Source of the DNA: Paramesorhizobium deserti
Lineage (GTDB): Bacteria; Pseudomonadota; Alphaproteobacteria; Rhizobiales; Rhizobiaceae
DNA length: 64,000 bases
NCBI RefSeq assembly: GCF_001558695.1
Contig: NZ_LNTU01000023.1
Span: 62,001 to 126,000, forward strand
Direction of reading: 5' to 3'
Part shown: positions 16,308-25,938 of the stretch, piece by piece
Layout of the letters: each line of letters starts with the position of its first letter
How positions within the stretch are numbered: the stretch's first letter is position 1
The notes under the pieces: generated by a model
Seen by the model: only the letters and a program-made list of their open reading frames with translations
Databases searched by the model: none
Told to the model about the DNA's origin: nothing
Translations under genes and position numbers: made by a program

Positions 16308-17306
16308 CTATTCCCAAAGAAACTCTTCAGGGATTGGGACGCCCTTCACCTCGCGCCGTACGCGCGACCAGAATTCGCGGACCTTGGCGCGAACAAGCTG
16401 CGTTTCCATGCCAAGCACCTTGAAGATCAATCCGGCATCGCCGGGGAGGCGACTGATCCCGGCCGCCCACCCCTGTTTTGGATCGAATACCGGATCGATC
16501 TGCTCGAACAGGCGGTCGGTATGAGCTTTCGGGGTCAACAGCAGGACATTGGCAAAGACATCGAAACCGGCCATGACGGCTATATTCCGGATATCGGCGC
16601 TCCGTGGCTCGATGACGAATTTCTCGGCGAACAAGGCTTTTCCATCAGGACGTTCGGCCTGGACCGCGACTGAGAGAAGATCATAGGCGAAGAGCTCGCC
16701 ATTCGCATAATGCTTGCGGCCTGGCATAAGGATTTCCGAATAGAGCAGCGTCGCGGTGGGGTCGATCCTGATGCGCGTGTGACTGACGAAGCGGCAGTTC
16801 TTGTGCGGGATCACGGGAAGCGGCAGATATTCGAGATAGGCGCCGGCGGCGAGCGTGATGTCCTGGGTCTGGGTGGCGAAGTTTGCATCCATCTCGTGGA
16901 TCTTGGTGGCCGCCTGTGTGGTAACATGCGCCTCCGCGCCCTCCGCGAGATCGATTCCGATGGCGTAGCGGTCGCCCTGGAGAATGCCGCCGGCATTGCT
17001 GATGATGGAGACGCAGGGCAGCCCCGGCATCTCCTCGTCCCAGTAAAGCGCTTGCTGCACGAGGAGCGGGGCGCGGCGGTCGAGCTTGATGAGTGCCGTT
17101 CGATCCCCCCGGCGTTCGAAGCCGAGCTGCAGGGACGCGTTCTTGCCAAGGCCGCCGCTGCGCAGCTGTCTCGGCTCATCGCTATAGCGCGACAATTCCT
17201 TGTTTTGACACAAGTCCGCTGGAAAAGCAGTTCCTGCTTTTTCCGGGAAAGCCGCTTCGCGCTTTTCCTGGACCTGCTCCAGCCCCGGTGCATGGATCTG
17301 CAGCAC
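16308..17306 (-). CDS. ureD: Urease accessory protein UreD
   Basis: UreD joins UreF and UreG in loading nickel into apo-urease. The 332-residue protein has the family pattern QLGFERRGDRTALIKLDRRA, SNAGGILQGDRY, HVTTQAATKIHEMD and EYLPLPVIPHKNC. It starts at a GTG (17306) 7 bases after ureG; the first ~50 residues are poorly conserved and make it longer than usual (about 280-300), so an internal start is possible. Cytoplasmic. Confidence 0.92.
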   Translation of the reverse strand: MLQIHAPGLEQVQEKREAAFPEKAGTAFPADLCQNKELSRYSDEPRQLRSGGLGKNASLQLGFERRGDRTALIKLDRRAPLLVQQALYWDEEMPGLPCVSIISNAGGILQGDRYAIGIDLAEGAEAHVTTQAATKIHEMDANFATQTQDITLAAGAYLEYLPLPVIPHKNCRFVSHTRIRIDPTATLLYSEILMPGRKHYANGELFAYDLLSVAVQAERPDGKALFAEKFVIEPRSADIRNIAVMAGFDVFANVLLLTPKAHTDRLFEQIDPVFDPKQGWAAGISRLPGDAGLIFKVLGMETQLVRAKVREFWSRVRREVKGVPIPEEFLWE

Positions 17307-17313
17307 AGCCGAC

Positions 17314-17952
17314 CTATTCCGCCGGCACGGCGAGATCGAAAAGCACGTTCTCGCGGATCAGATGAACAAGTTCGTGAATGCCTTCACCGGTCTTGCAATT
17401 GGTGAAGATGAAGGGCTTGTCGCCGCGCATCAGGCGAGAATCACGGTCCATCACTTCGAGGCTCGCGTCGACATAGGGCGCGAGATCCGTCTTATTGATC
17501 ACCAGAATATCGGACTGCGATATCCCCGGTCCGTTCTTGCGCGGGATCTTGTCGCCGGCCGCTACGTCGATGACGTAGATGAAGAAATCAATGAGCGCGG
17601 GGCTGAATGTCAGGGTCAGATTGTCGCCGCCGCTCTCGATCAGGACGAGATCGGTATCGGGAAAGCGCGCCTCCATCTCCTCCACGGCTGCCAGATTCAT
17701 GCTCGGATCCTCGCGCACCGCGGTATGTGGGCATCCACCGGTTTCCACACCGATGATGCGCTCTTCGATCAGCGTGCCCTTCAGCGTGCGTTGCACATGC
17801 TTGGCGTCCTCCGTCGTCACGATGTCGTTGGTGACGATGAGGATCTTGATGCCCATCTTGATGAGCAGCGGGGTTATCGCCTCGACGATGGCGGTCTTGC
17901 CGGAGCCGACCGGGCCACCCACGCCAATCCGGGTAATCTTCTTCATCATCAT
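17314..17952 (-). CDS. ureG: Urease accessory GTPase UreG
   Basis: A 212-residue SIMIBI GTPase that couples GTP hydrolysis to nickel delivery. Walker A is [16 protein letters not shown] (GPVGSGKT), the metal-binding CPH motif lies in [13 protein letters not shown], and [11 protein letters not shown] is the guanine-specificity motif. Three ATG codons are possible at the start (17952, 17949, 17946). It lies 4 bases after ureF. Confidence 0.96.
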   Translation of the reverse strand: MMMKKITRIGVGGPVGSGKTAIVEAITPLLIKMGIKILIVTNDIVTTEDAKHVQRTLKGTLIEERIIGVETGGCPHTAVREDPSMNLAAVEEMEARFPDTDLVLIESGGDNLTLTFSPALIDFFIYVIDVAAGDKIPRKNGPGISQSDILVINKTDLAPYVDASLEVMDRDSRLMRGDKPFIFTNCKTGEGIHELVHLIRENVLFDLAVPAE

Positions 17953-17956
17953 ATCC

Positions 17957-18646
17957 TCAGTTCATGAACATGCGCAGATGCGCCTTCAGGTGCACCGCGG
18001 CCAGAATGTCGGCGACTGGCGCAAAACTTCTCATGTCGTCCAGCGTATCGGTGTGAATCTCCTCGTAGATTTCCTCGATGGCTGCGTTCACCTCCAACAG
18101 GATCGCCTGCGTTTCGAGAAAGGTGATACGCATCAGCCGGAGCGCCGCGCCGAGGATCATGGATGCGACGCCATATTGATGGGCTGCGAAGGCCTGGCGG
18201 GCGTCGATGCCAAACCCGCTCGTCACCAACGCGAAGCCGATAGGGAAAGTGCCAGGCGTGGCGCCGCTGCGGATCATCGCGTTCCAGTCAGCCAGCAGGC
18301 CTGTCCCGACAAGATGTTCGCCGAGTTCGCCGAGCTTTTTGCCCATGCGAACCGTCATCGTTCGCATCTCTTCATTGAGCCTTCGCTGATAAGCAGCGTG
18401 ATCCGTGGCGACGATCGACCGAACGTCCGCTGCCTGGGCGGCCCGATGCGCCGTCAGAAGCGCGATACCGTCCAGGGTGGCTGCCTGCCTGACCGCCGTG
18501 AAAACGAATTCCCGCAGCGAGGCGGCATCATGGACAGCGCCCTTCTGGATCGCCGATTCAAGCCCGTTGGAAAAGGTGAAGGCACCGACAGGCAATGCCG
18601 AGTCGGAAAACTGGAGGAGCTGCAGCAACCTGGTGAGATCGCTCAT
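17957..18646 (-). CDS. ureF: Urease accessory protein UreF
   Basis: A 229-residue all-helical protein that acts as GTPase regulator of UreG in the activation complex. It begins [20 protein letters not shown] and has [10 protein letters not shown], as expected. ATG 18646 is chosen: it gives the conserved N-terminus and follows the ureE stop by 4 bases, while a longer frame to 18829 would overlap ureE and encode low-complexity sequence antisense to its His-rich tail. Confidence 0.94.
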   Translation of the reverse strand: MSDLTRLLQLLQFSDSALPVGAFTFSNGLESAIQKGAVHDAASLREFVFTAVRQAATLDGIALLTAHRAAQAADVRSIVATDHAAYQRRLNEEMRTMTVRMGKKLGELGEHLVGTGLLADWNAMIRSGATPGTFPIGFALVTSGFGIDARQAFAAHQYGVASMILGAALRLMRITFLETQAILLEVNAAIEEIYEEIHTDTLDDMRSFAPVADILAAVHLKAHLRMFMN

Positions 18647-18650
18647 GGCG

Positions 18651-19259
18651 CTAACTATGACTGTGGCTGTGGCCGTGGCCGTGGGCGCGGGTATGCATAT
18701 GGCCGTGATCGGCGTGGGCGTGGGAAGCCGGTTCGGCCCCGCCGAACAGCCGACGTGACTCGTGCGGTGCAAGATAGGGGATGACATCCTCACCGGGCAC
18801 GAATTCAAACGTGATGCCCGAGAAATCATGGGTCCGCATGACCGAGCTCATGACCTTCTGGTCGATTGTCAGCGGAACAAAAACCTTGCTGCCCTTGACC
18901 ACTGCCGGCCAGTGCTGGTTTCCGAGCGCATGGCCGAGCTCGAAGCATGTGCGAAGGATGATTTCCGGTGATTGCGTCGCGACATTGCCGAGATCGATCA
19001 CCATGACCGACTTCAGCTCCGTTTTAACGACGACGGCGCATGATCCGGCCTCGTCCCATATCAGAATATCGCCGTCATGCAGGTGCGTATTGCGGTCAAG
19101 CGAAATCGCAACCTCGAGATCGCCACTCGTGCGTTTGCGCAGGCGGTTCTTCTGGGCTTCCCATTGATCGAGAACGAGCCAGTCGATGCGAGCTGAATCC
19201 AGCTTCTGTTTCCAGAGAACCTCTTTGGTATTGCCGAGAACCTGTTCTATCAGGATCAT
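18651..19259 (-). CDS. ureE: Urease accessory metallochaperone UreE
   Basis: A 202-residue nickel chaperone. The N-terminal peptide-binding and central metal domains are present (IDLGNVATQ, then LGHALGNQHWPAV with the conserved interface His, and FVPLTIDQKVM). The C-terminus is a His-rich tail (HAHADHGHMHTRAHGHGHSH), expected to bind several nickel ions. It starts 11 bases after ureC. Confidence 0.95.
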   Translation of the reverse strand: MILIEQVLGNTKEVLWKQKLDSARIDWLVLDQWEAQKNRLRKRTSGDLEVAISLDRNTHLHDGDILIWDEAGSCAVVVKTELKSVMVIDLGNVATQSPEIILRTCFELGHALGNQHWPAVVKGSKVFVPLTIDQKVMSSVMRTHDFSGITFEFVPGEDVIPYLAPHESRRLFGGAEPASHAHADHGHMHTRAHGHGHSHSHS

Positions 19260-19270
19260 TCATCACCCCA

Positions 19271-20992
19271 TCAGCTGAAGAAATACAATTGGTTGAGCGC
19301 AATGGTCTTTGGCGGATCGACCGTGGCGTGGACGCCGTCCACGGTGACGGCGAAGGTCTGCGGATTGACGTCGATCTTTGGCAGGTAAGCGTTGCGCACC
19401 ATGTGCTCCTTACCAAGCACCCGCGTGTTTTCGACCGGAATGACCATGCGGTTGAGCTCGTACTTCTCCTTCACGCCGGCATCATATGCGGCGCGGGAGA
19501 CAAAGCTGATGCAGGTCTTCGGCAGGGCCGTTCCGTATGCGCCGAACATCGGGCGATAGTACATGGGCTGCGGAGTGGGCAGCGAGGCATTGGGATCGCC
19601 CATATTGGCCCAGACGATCATGCCGCCCTTGATCACCATCTTCGGTTTGGCGCCGAAGAAGGCCGGCGACCAAAGGACGAGATCGGCCACTTTTCCGGGC
19701 TCGATGGAACCGATCACATGCGAAAGTCCGGCTGTGATCGCCGGATTGATCGTTACCTTGGCCAGATAGCGCAGCACACGGAAATTGTCGTTGCCGGGTG
19801 CGTCCTCCGGGAGCTTGCCCCGGGCACGCTTCATCGCGTCGGCGGTCTGAAAGGCGCGGAGGAAATTCTCTCCGATACGGCCCATGGCCTGCGAGTCGCT
19901 GCCGATGATGGAAATCGCCCCCATATCATGGAGAACGCTTTCGGCAACAATCGTCTCGCCGCGGACGCGGCTTTCGGCAAAAGCCACATCGGAAGGGATC
20001 TTCGGATTGAGGTTATGACAGACCATGATCATGTCGAAAAGTTCCGCCACGGAATTGACGCCGGCCGGCAGCGTCGGGTTCGTCGAACTGGGCAGGACGT
20101 TCCTCTGGCCGACGACCTTCAGAAGATCTGGCGCATGGCCACCGCCGGCGCCCTCGCTGTGGAATGTATGGATGGTCCGCCCGTCGAAAGCCGCGATCGT
20201 ATCTTCGACGTAACCGGCCTCGTTGAGCGTATCCGTATGAATGGCGACGGAGACGTCGTATTCATCGGCGATGGTGAGGCAGGAGCGGATCGTAGCCGGG
20301 GTGGTTCCGTAATCCTCGTGGACCTTGAAGCCGGCGGCGCCCGCCTTCAGCTGCTCGACGAGTGGTGCGGTGCCCGTCGAATTGCCCTTGCCGCAGAAGC
20401 CGACATTGATGGGGATATTCTCGATGGCCCGCAGCATCATCTCCATGTTCCACGGACCATTGACCGAGGTCACGCCGTTCGAGCCGTCGGCGGGACCGAT
20501 CCCGCCGCCCCAAAGCGTTGTGATACCGTTGCTGAGAGCCGCATAGGTTTGCTGCGGGGAAATGAAGTGGACATGGGTATCCATGCCGCCCGCCGTCAGG
20601 ATCAGATGCTCACCGGAAATGGCGTCGGTGGATCCGCCCGTCGTCAGACCAGGGGTAACACCATCCATGGTGCTGGGATTGCCGGCTTTTCCGATGCCGA
20701 CGATGCGGCCGTTCCTGATACCGACATCGGCCTTCACCACACCCAGCATAGGTTCGAGGATCGTCACATTGGTGATGACGAGGTCGAGGCAGCCAGCCTC
20801 CTGGGTCAGGAGGCTGTCGGAGCCCATGCCGTCGCGCAGGGTCTTGCCGCCGCCATATTGCAGCTCGTCACCATAGACGGCTCGCAGATCCTGCTCGATC
20901 TCGACATAGAGATCGGTATCGGCCAGGCGAATCTTGTCGCCCACCGTGGGGCCGTAGAGATCAGCATATTGGCGGCGGGATATCTGGGTCAT
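19271..20992 (-). CDS. ureC: Urease subunit alpha (catalytic)
   Basis: The catalytic subunit, 573 residues, hydrolysing urea to ammonia and carbamate at a dinickel site. All active-site residues are visible at the Klebsiella positions plus six: His140 and His142 (THVHF), the carbamylated Lys223 ([10 protein letters not shown]), His252 ([10 protein letters not shown]), His278 ([10 protein letters not shown]), Asp366 (GSDSQAMG), and the flap Cys325-His326 (MVCHNLN). Nothing suggests inactivation. It lies 47 bases after ureB. Confidence 0.98.
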   Translation of the reverse strand: MTQISRRQYADLYGPTVGDKIRLADTDLYVEIEQDLRAVYGDELQYGGGKTLRDGMGSDSLLTQEAGCLDLVITNVTILEPMLGVVKADVGIRNGRIVGIGKAGNPSTMDGVTPGLTTGGSTDAISGEHLILTAGGMDTHVHFISPQQTYAALSNGITTLWGGGIGPADGSNGVTSVNGPWNMEMMLRAIENIPINVGFCGKGNSTGTAPLVEQLKAGAAGFKVHEDYGTTPATIRSCLTIADEYDVSVAIHTDTLNEAGYVEDTIAAFDGRTIHTFHSEGAGGGHAPDLLKVVGQRNVLPSSTNPTLPAGVNSVAELFDMIMVCHNLNPKIPSDVAFAESRVRGETIVAESVLHDMGAISIIGSDSQAMGRIGENFLRAFQTADAMKRARGKLPEDAPGNDNFRVLRYLAKVTINPAITAGLSHVIGSIEPGKVADLVLWSPAFFGAKPKMVIKGGMIVWANMGDPNASLPTPQPMYYRPMFGAYGTALPKTCISFVSRAAYDAGVKEKYELNRMVIPVENTRVLGKEHMVRNAYLPKIDVNPQTFAVTVDGVHATVDPPKTIALNQLYFFS

Positions 20993-21039
20993 TGCTTCTC
21001 GTCCTCACGTTTGGCATGGCGATCCACACCCGGCACAAT

Positions 21040-21531
21040 TCATGACGTGGTCTTGAAGCCTCGCTTGCGTGCGAGCTCCACGGCGCTGGCGAAATTCGGC
21101 CGGTAGTTCGGCTCGGAGCCTTCGCCGGTCCAGCCGTCGACGAGATTGTTGAAGCCATAGGCGAAGCGCTTGCCTCCGAATGGTACAACGGTGACGTCTT
21201 TCTCGTCCCCCGGTTCGAAGCGGATTGCCGTGTTGGCGGGAATGTCGAGCCGCATGCCGAAGGCGGCGCTCCGGTCGAAGGAAAGATATCTGTTGACCTC
21301 AAAGAAATGGAAATGCGAGCCGACCTGTATCGGCCGGTCGCCCGTGTTGCGGACCTTGAGGGTGACGCGCGGCCGGCCGGCATTGATCTCGATGGGGCTA
21401 TCCGCGAGATCATAGCCACCGACCGGTATGGATTGGGCCTGCTGCTGAGCTCGGCTCGATTTAGACGCTTTTTTCTGTGCGGACGCCGGTTTGGCGGTGG
21501 TGGAACGCTTGGATTTATCTGATCCGGCCAT
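21040..21531 (-). CDS. ureB: Urease subunit beta, with basic N-terminal extension
   Basis: The beta subunit; its core ([20 protein letters not shown] onward, with [15 protein letters not shown] and [12 protein letters not shown]) is normal. It is preceded by about 34 residues rich in Lys, Ser, Ala and Gln ([20 protein letters not shown] and on) that most UreB proteins of 101-120 residues lack; total length here is 163. A longer UreB is also known in the second Brucella urease. The 10-base gap to ureA supports co-transcription. Confidence 0.95.
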   Translation of the reverse strand: MAGSDKSKRSTTAKPASAQKKASKSSRAQQQAQSIPVGGYDLADSPIEINAGRPRVTLKVRNTGDRPIQVGSHFHFFEVNRYLSFDRSAAFGMRLDIPANTAIRFEPGDEKDVTVVPFGGKRFAYGFNNLVDGWTGEGSEPNYRPNFASAVELARKRGFKTTS

Positions 21532-21541
21532 ACCTTTGCTC

Positions 21542-21844
21542 CTATTGGATTGGCTGGTGAAGGGTCACAAGCCGGCTGCCGTCGGTGAAGACGGCCTCGA
21601 TTTGGATCATCGGGATAAGGTCGGCGACGCCGGGCATCACGTCGTCGATGGTCAAGACGGAGCGCGCGCCGCTCATCACATCTTCGACGGAGCGCCCCTC
21701 TCGGGCCCCATCGAGAACATAGGCGGACAGCACGGCCACGGTTTCGGGATGATTGAGCTTGATGCCCTTGGCCTTCCGCTTCAGCGCGATATCGGCCACG
21801 GTATAGGTCAGAACCTTGTCGAGTTCTCTTGGAGTGAGGTGCAT
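21542..21844 (-). CDS. ureA: Urease subunit gamma
   Basis: A 100-residue structural subunit with the standard sequence [40 protein letters not shown] and [20 protein letters not shown]. It assembles with UreB and UreC into the urease trimer. It is the first structural gene, 70 bases downstream of the HupE/UreJ-type gene on the same strand. Confidence 0.97.
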   Translation of the reverse strand: MHLTPRELDKVLTYTVADIALKRKAKGIKLNHPETVAVLSAYVLDGAREGRSVEDVMSGARSVLTIDDVMPGVADLIPMIQIEAVFTDGSRLVTLHQPIQ

Positions 21845-21881
21845 TGACGAAGCCCCTTCAAGATTTCAATCCATGGGATCG

Positions 21882-21902
21882 GCCAGGCGCTTTGCGCCTG
21901 GC
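21882..21902 (-). repeat. Hairpin between hupE/ureJ and ureA
   Basis: GCCAGGCGC-TTT-GCGCCTGGC, a perfect 9-bp stem with a 3-base loop in the 70-base gap. It has no T-run on either strand. It may be an mRNA processing or stability element that sets different levels for the nickel protein and the urease genes. Confidence 0.5.
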
Positions 21903-21914
21903 TTGAAAGCAAGA

Positions 21915-22520
21915 TCAGAGCACGCCGCCGAGAACGCCCAGTCCCGCGACGGTCATCAGCCCGCCGGCAGCGCGAACCAGAGCCGGTTCGTGACGCGCGC
22001 CGATCCGACCGATCAGCATGCCTATGCCGATGCCGGCCAGGTGCAGGAGCGCCGTCGAGCTGACGAAGCCGAGCGCATATCCAAGAGCGCTTGTGCTTGC
22101 CGGCATTTCGGCACCATGCGCATGACCATGGAAAACCGCGAAGATACCCACGATTGCCATGGTCACGAGAAGCGGCGCGGCAATGCCGAACGCGATGGCA
22201 GCTCCGAGAATGACGACCGAAAGAGCAATGCCCAATTCAACGTGGGGCATGTCGACACCCGTGGCGCCCAGAGTGCCGCCGACGACCATGAACAGCAGAA
22301 AGCTCAAGGGAACGAACCAGAGCGCGCGGCCGCCGATCTGATAGGCGAGAATACCCACGGCGATCATGGCGAGCATATGATCGGCACCTGTAAGCGGATG
22401 AAGAAAGCCGTGAGAAAAATCAGCCGCTGCGCCGGTTCCAGCATGAGCCCAGGCAACGGATGGGGTGAATGCTGCGGCGATTGAAGCAATCGACCGGATT
22501 GCCAATGATCTCAATTTCAT
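21915..22520 (-). CDS. hupE: HupE/UreJ family protein, probable nickel permease
   Basis: A 201-residue membrane protein with a signal peptide (cleavage after AWA) and then HAGTG, a typical HupE/UreJ mature start. The nickel-binding-type motif HPLTGADHMLAMIAVG is present, with a second His cluster FHGHAHGAEMP and five to six more membrane segments. The family supplies nickel to hydrogenases and ureases. ATG 22520 is used (AGGGGGC upstream). Its position ahead of ureA suggests it feeds nickel to this urease. Confidence 0.87.
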   Translation of the reverse strand: MKLRSLAIRSIASIAAAFTPSVAWAHAGTGAAADFSHGFLHPLTGADHMLAMIAVGILAYQIGGRALWFVPLSFLLFMVVGGTLGATGVDMPHVELGIALSVVILGAAIAFGIAAPLLVTMAIVGIFAVFHGHAHGAEMPASTSALGYALGFVSSTALLHLAGIGIGMLIGRIGARHEPALVRAAGGLMTVAGLGVLGGVL

Positions 22521-22913
22521 GGAGAGCCCCCTGAATGATGATCTTGCGTGAATTGGCAGGCGATACAGAATTAACACTACCTAATATAATATCTTATTTC
22601 ACATAGCATGTGATTCGTCAGTTAACTTGCGCTTAAAATCATAGAATTGCTTTGCTTCATTATGTCAACTTAAGAAAATACTGAATACGAGGTGTCAGCG
22701 CAGAGAATTTCCAGTTTCTTCCGTGATATCCCGAGCCTGGCTGCCGGCATGCTCATCGCTTCGCCAAAGCAGCGCCCGTGTTCTGGTTCTTCATGTATGT
22801 GAGAGAGGAGGGCCGCGGTAAGGCTTTTTGCCTTTGCCGCCAGTGCGTGGCCATCCTGACACTGCCGATTACCGCGGATTACACCACACGCAAGTAGCCG
22901 GGGCAGATGGCAA
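22521..22913. other. Gene-free stretch upstream of the urease operon
   Basis: About 390 bases. The part next to hupE is AT-rich (22575-22680, with CTAATATAATATCTTATTT) and should hold the operon promoter. The left-over part to 22913 is GC-rich; one short plus-strand frame ending at 22897 contains CLCRQC but has no convincing start, so I do not call it. No terminator for the acyltransferase gene is evident. Confidence 0.5.
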
Positions 22914-24095
22914 TCATTGTATTGCTTCGCCGGCCAACCAAGGTCTTTTCCTGGCGATCAGATACTTGGCTAAACGCTGACCGGGTTTTTCGACCGCTAG
23001 GAAAGTCACACAGGCGGCCGCGTAGACGAGGGGTATCAGGATGACGGTCACCGCCATAAAGCGCGCGGGCGGCGCGAGCGTGTCGCCAAAGGCGGCGATG
23101 AAATAGGCGGCAATAGGCTGCAAGAAGATGAAATGCCAGAGATAGGCGCCAAAGGACAACTCCCCCAGCCAATGGAAAAAGCGGTTTCCGAGGAAGGAGG
23201 AAAGCGCCTCGAGCCTGGCGGCCAGGTTTCCGCCCAGCAGGCGATGATAAAGCAAGGCGAAAAAGACCGTGACCAGGAGAACCCGCATCAGCATTTTTGC
23301 CATCGTCATGTCGCCACCGATCGGCAGCAAGGCAAGTGCCGTTGCTGCCATGCCGTGGAGAACAGCCTTCGTTCTATTGGCCTGAAGGGAAAGCGCCAAC
23401 AGCATCCCACAGAGGAACATATGCATTTTCAACGGCAGGAACGCCGGCATGGGAAAGCGGATTCCGGTGAGCTTGAGCATCAACCAGATCGCGGCTGCAA
23501 TGAGAGCCGTGAGCAGGGCGCCCTTCAACCAGCCGGTTTTCCGCAGCAAAGGCATGATGAAGGGAAAGGCTGCATAAAACTGCATCTCGAGCCCGATGCT
23601 CCAGTCCGGCAGCGGCGTCCGATAGGCATAGTCCGGCGAGAGGCCGAAAAGGAAGCTGAGATGCATCAGCCCGTTTGTCAGGCTGTGGTCGAGGAAGCGG
23701 TATGGCGCCTGCGGAATCCTGCCGAGAAAATGATCGATGACCATTCTGGCTTCGAACAGCCAGGGGCCAAGAGCGAGGGCAATGGCCAGGAGGAGATAAT
23801 AGAGCGGGGCAATCCTGAAGTAACGACGAATCCAGAAGCGTCTCCAGGTGGAAGTTAGCTCCCATGGTTCCTTGCTGGCACGCAACTGATAGTGAAACAC
23901 CATCAGGAAGCCGGAGAGCATGATGAAGAGATCGACGCCGAGATCAGGCTCCGACAGAACCGGCAAGCGCCAGCCCGTCAGCAGGAGCGCATGACCGATC
24001 ATCACCCAGAGGGATGCCAATCCCCGCAGCCCGTCTAGACATTCGATGCGGGTCTGGTGGCCAATGCTGATTTCTCGGGGATCATGCTCTGTCAT
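22914..24095 (-). CDS. Acyltransferase 3 family (OafA/NodX-like) membrane protein
   Basis: A 393-residue inner-membrane acyltransferase. The family opening is clear: IECLDGLRGLASLWVMIGH (catalytic His at the end of the first membrane helix), then LGVDLFIMLSGFLMVFHY and RRFWIRRYFRIAPLYYLLL. About ten membrane helices follow; no periplasmic SGNH domain is attached. ATG 24095 is used (GAGGG eleven bases upstream). Such enzymes O-acetylate or otherwise acylate O-antigen, Nod factor or other envelope glycans. Next to the polysaccharide export genes it probably decorates that glycan. Confidence 0.87.
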   Translation of the reverse strand: MTEHDPREISIGHQTRIECLDGLRGLASLWVMIGHALLLTGWRLPVLSEPDLGVDLFIMLSGFLMVFHYQLRASKEPWELTSTWRRFWIRRYFRIAPLYYLLLAIALALGPWLFEARMVIDHFLGRIPQAPYRFLDHSLTNGLMHLSFLFGLSPDYAYRTPLPDWSIGLEMQFYAAFPFIMPLLRKTGWLKGALLTALIAAAIWLMLKLTGIRFPMPAFLPLKMHMFLCGMLLALSLQANRTKAVLHGMAATALALLPIGGDMTMAKMLMRVLLVTVFFALLYHRLLGGNLAARLEALSSFLGNRFFHWLGELSFGAYLWHFIFLQPIAAYFIAAFGDTLAPPARFMAVTVILIPLVYAAACVTFLAVEKPGQRLAKYLIARKRPWLAGEAIQ

Positions 24096-24429
24096 CGGCA
24101 ACCCTCGTCCTACTGGTCCAATTCCAATATTTGCGTCTCGTTGGGACAGGCTTTCGAACAAATGCTGAACTCGAAAGACAACCAGCCAAATATTTGAATC
24201 GAGTGGAGCCAGCAGCTTAACGTCGCGATGCTGCAATGCACAAGAGCCCCGCATGAGGACGATCAAGGCTGGAGCGGGCCATCATATGGCGGCCGTGTCC
24301 GTCAATGGCAGGGTTTCGGGGAATTTTTGGGATGATACAGTTGTTTTCGGACGTGCTCTCCGTCCGCCGTTCAAATTTGATATCCGGCGGTTACCGGGCG
24401 TGGAACGGCAAAGGTTCGGGTGTGAAGGG
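24096..24429. other. Gene-free stretch
   Basis: About 330 bases upstream of the acyltransferase gene and downstream of the secreted-protein gene, both on the minus strand. No credible frame or strong hairpin is seen; it presumably contains the acyltransferase promoter. Confidence 0.45.
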
Positions 24430-24942
24430 TCAGCGGCGCACCAGCGTCAGATCCGTTGTCTGGCGGGTTGGTCCTCGCGCGCCGATGCGGTCTGTCACGA
24501 GGATTTTCAGCCTGTTCCGGTCGAGGCTGACGATCCGCATATTGGCGGTCGTATCCCCATAGAGCGGCTTTGGCCATTTGACGGTCATCTCAACAGCTCC
24601 GCCGCGCATCCTACCGGAAAGCCGCGCCGTGCCGACACGAGCGCCACTATATGTGCCGGTCACGCGACCCGAGCGGCCGCTGAGGGCGAGATCGGCGCTG
24701 ATCGTTCGCGTGAAGACCAGATAGGCGCTGCATGTCCCTCGCAAGGCGATGCGGTTTGCGCCCGATGGCTCAACCACAAAGTTGCACCGCGCCCGATGAG
24801 CGGTGGCTTTTGGGCCTTCAACGACCGTCCCCGAAGCACGAAAAGAGCCGGTGAAGCGATCGAGCGGTGCCGCTGCGGCCGGTCCCGACCAGCCGAGCCA
24901 TGCCAATTGCATCAACAGCACTGCAGCGATATGCCTGCTCAT
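24430..24942 (-). CDS. Secreted hypothetical protein
   Basis: A 170-residue protein with a signal peptide (MSRHIAAVLLMQLAWLGWSG, cleavage after AAA near residue 25). The mature part is beta-rich with Gly/Arg repeats such as SGRSGRVTGTYSGARVGTA and SGRMRGGAVEM, and one Cys pair (RARCN and RGTCSA). I do not recognise a named family. ATG 24942 is used (GGAAGG upstream); an in-frame ATG at 24966 would add MWKGRRSY. Envelope location is likely. Confidence 0.65.
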   Translation of the reverse strand: MSRHIAAVLLMQLAWLGWSGPAAAAPLDRFTGSFRASGTVVEGPKATAHRARCNFVVEPSGANRIALRGTCSAYLVFTRTISADLALSGRSGRVTGTYSGARVGTARLSGRMRGGAVEMTVKWPKPLYGDTTANMRIVSLDRNRLKILVTDRIGARGPTRQTTDLTLVRR

Positions 24943-25152
24943 GTACGAACGCCTTCCTTTCCACATAGAAAGTGAAACCGTGGCATAATTGTTCCCAAAT
25001 GCCGGCTGGCGTCGTGCGGGAAATGCCTGGATGCGCGCATATGGCCTCGCCAATCCGGAAGAAGCATTCGCTTTGCAAGGCGGTTCTGGCCCTTCGTCTT
25101 TGCATTTAAGCCTCGATGTGTTAACTCCGCGCGACTTCAAAAAGAGGACGTA

Positions 25153-25938
25153 ATGGGCCGCACGATCAGCGCCGCGATAGACGATATCCTCACCGGTCTC
25201 AGGATGAGGCGGGTGTGGATCGCACTTGCCAGCGAGGATATTGGCGACCAGCACCGGCGCACCGCGCTGGGGCCGCTCTGGCTGCTGCTCAACTATCTCA
25301 TCTATGTCGGCACATTTGTCCTCATCTTCGGGTTGAACTCGACCGAGCACAATTTCCCGGCCTACGTCTCCATCGGAATGCTCGTCTGGCTTTTCCTTCA
25401 GGAGGTCGTGATCCTGGGCGTCACGCTCTTCAACCGCGAAGAGAGTTTCCTCCAGGGAACGACATTGCCATTGTCGGTCTATGTGCTTCGGCTGACGATG
25501 CAATCGCTGATCCGCACGGGATATGCGGCGCTCGGCTGCCTGGCGATCCTGCTCATCACCGGAACCATGCCGACTACAATCTGGCTCTGGTCGCTTCTCG
25601 GTATCGTGCAGATCATCCTCACCATTCCCGCGGCGATCATCGTCTGCGCCGTTGCGGGCGCCTTCTTTCCCGACCTGCAGTTCATCGTCTCCAATCTCAT
25701 GCGGGTCGGCATGTTCCTGACGCCGATCTTCTGGGTGCATGCGGGCAACGACATTCGCGGCAAGCTTTATCACTGGAACCCATTCACGCATTTCATCGAA
25801 ACCGTGCGGCTGCCGATCACGGAAGGTCAGGTTCCGGTCCACTCATTCGTCATCTGCCTTTTCATCGCTGCGGCACTTTGGGTCGCAGCTATCTTTTTGC
25901 TTGGCAAATTTCGAAAACAAATCGTATTCGTGCTTTAA
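25153..25938 (+). CDS. wzm: Polysaccharide ABC exporter, permease (Wzm-like)
   Basis: A 261-residue ABC-2 type permease with six predicted membrane helices. The N-terminal cytoplasmic segment with RTALGPLWLLLNYLIYVGTF and the later GAFFPDLQFIVSNLMRVGMF plus LTPIFWV are typical of O-antigen/teichoic-acid exporters. It would move a lipid-linked glycan across the inner membrane with its ATPase partner, whose ATG overlaps this gene's stop by one base (TAATG). Confidence 0.9.
   Translation: MGRTISAAIDDILTGLRMRRVWIALASEDIGDQHRRTALGPLWLLLNYLIYVGTFVLIFGLNSTEHNFPAYVSIGMLVWLFLQEVVILGVTLFNREESFLQGTTLPLSVYVLRLTMQSLIRTGYAALGCLAILLITGTMPTTIWLWSLLGIVQIILTIPAAIIVCAVAGAFFPDLQFIVSNLMRVGMFLTPIFWVHAGNDIRGKLYHWNPFTHFIETVRLPITEGQVPVHSFVICLFIAAALWVAAIFLLGKFRKQIVFVL

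Noticed and set aside
18647-18829. Longer ureF starting at 18829
   Set aside because: The extra part is antisense-like Pro/Thr/Ala sequence overlapping the ureE His tail; ATG 18646 gives the conserved UreF start.
22725-22897. Short plus-strand frame ending YTTRK with CLCRQC
   Set aside because: No clear start codon with a ribosome site and no recognised family; left as intergenic sequence.
24943-25842. Minus-strand frame continuing upstream of the secreted-protein gene for 300 more codons
   Set aside because: It is antisense to the exporter permease gene, has Asp/Glu/Arg-rich shadow composition and no ribosome site; the signal peptide at 24942 marks the real start.
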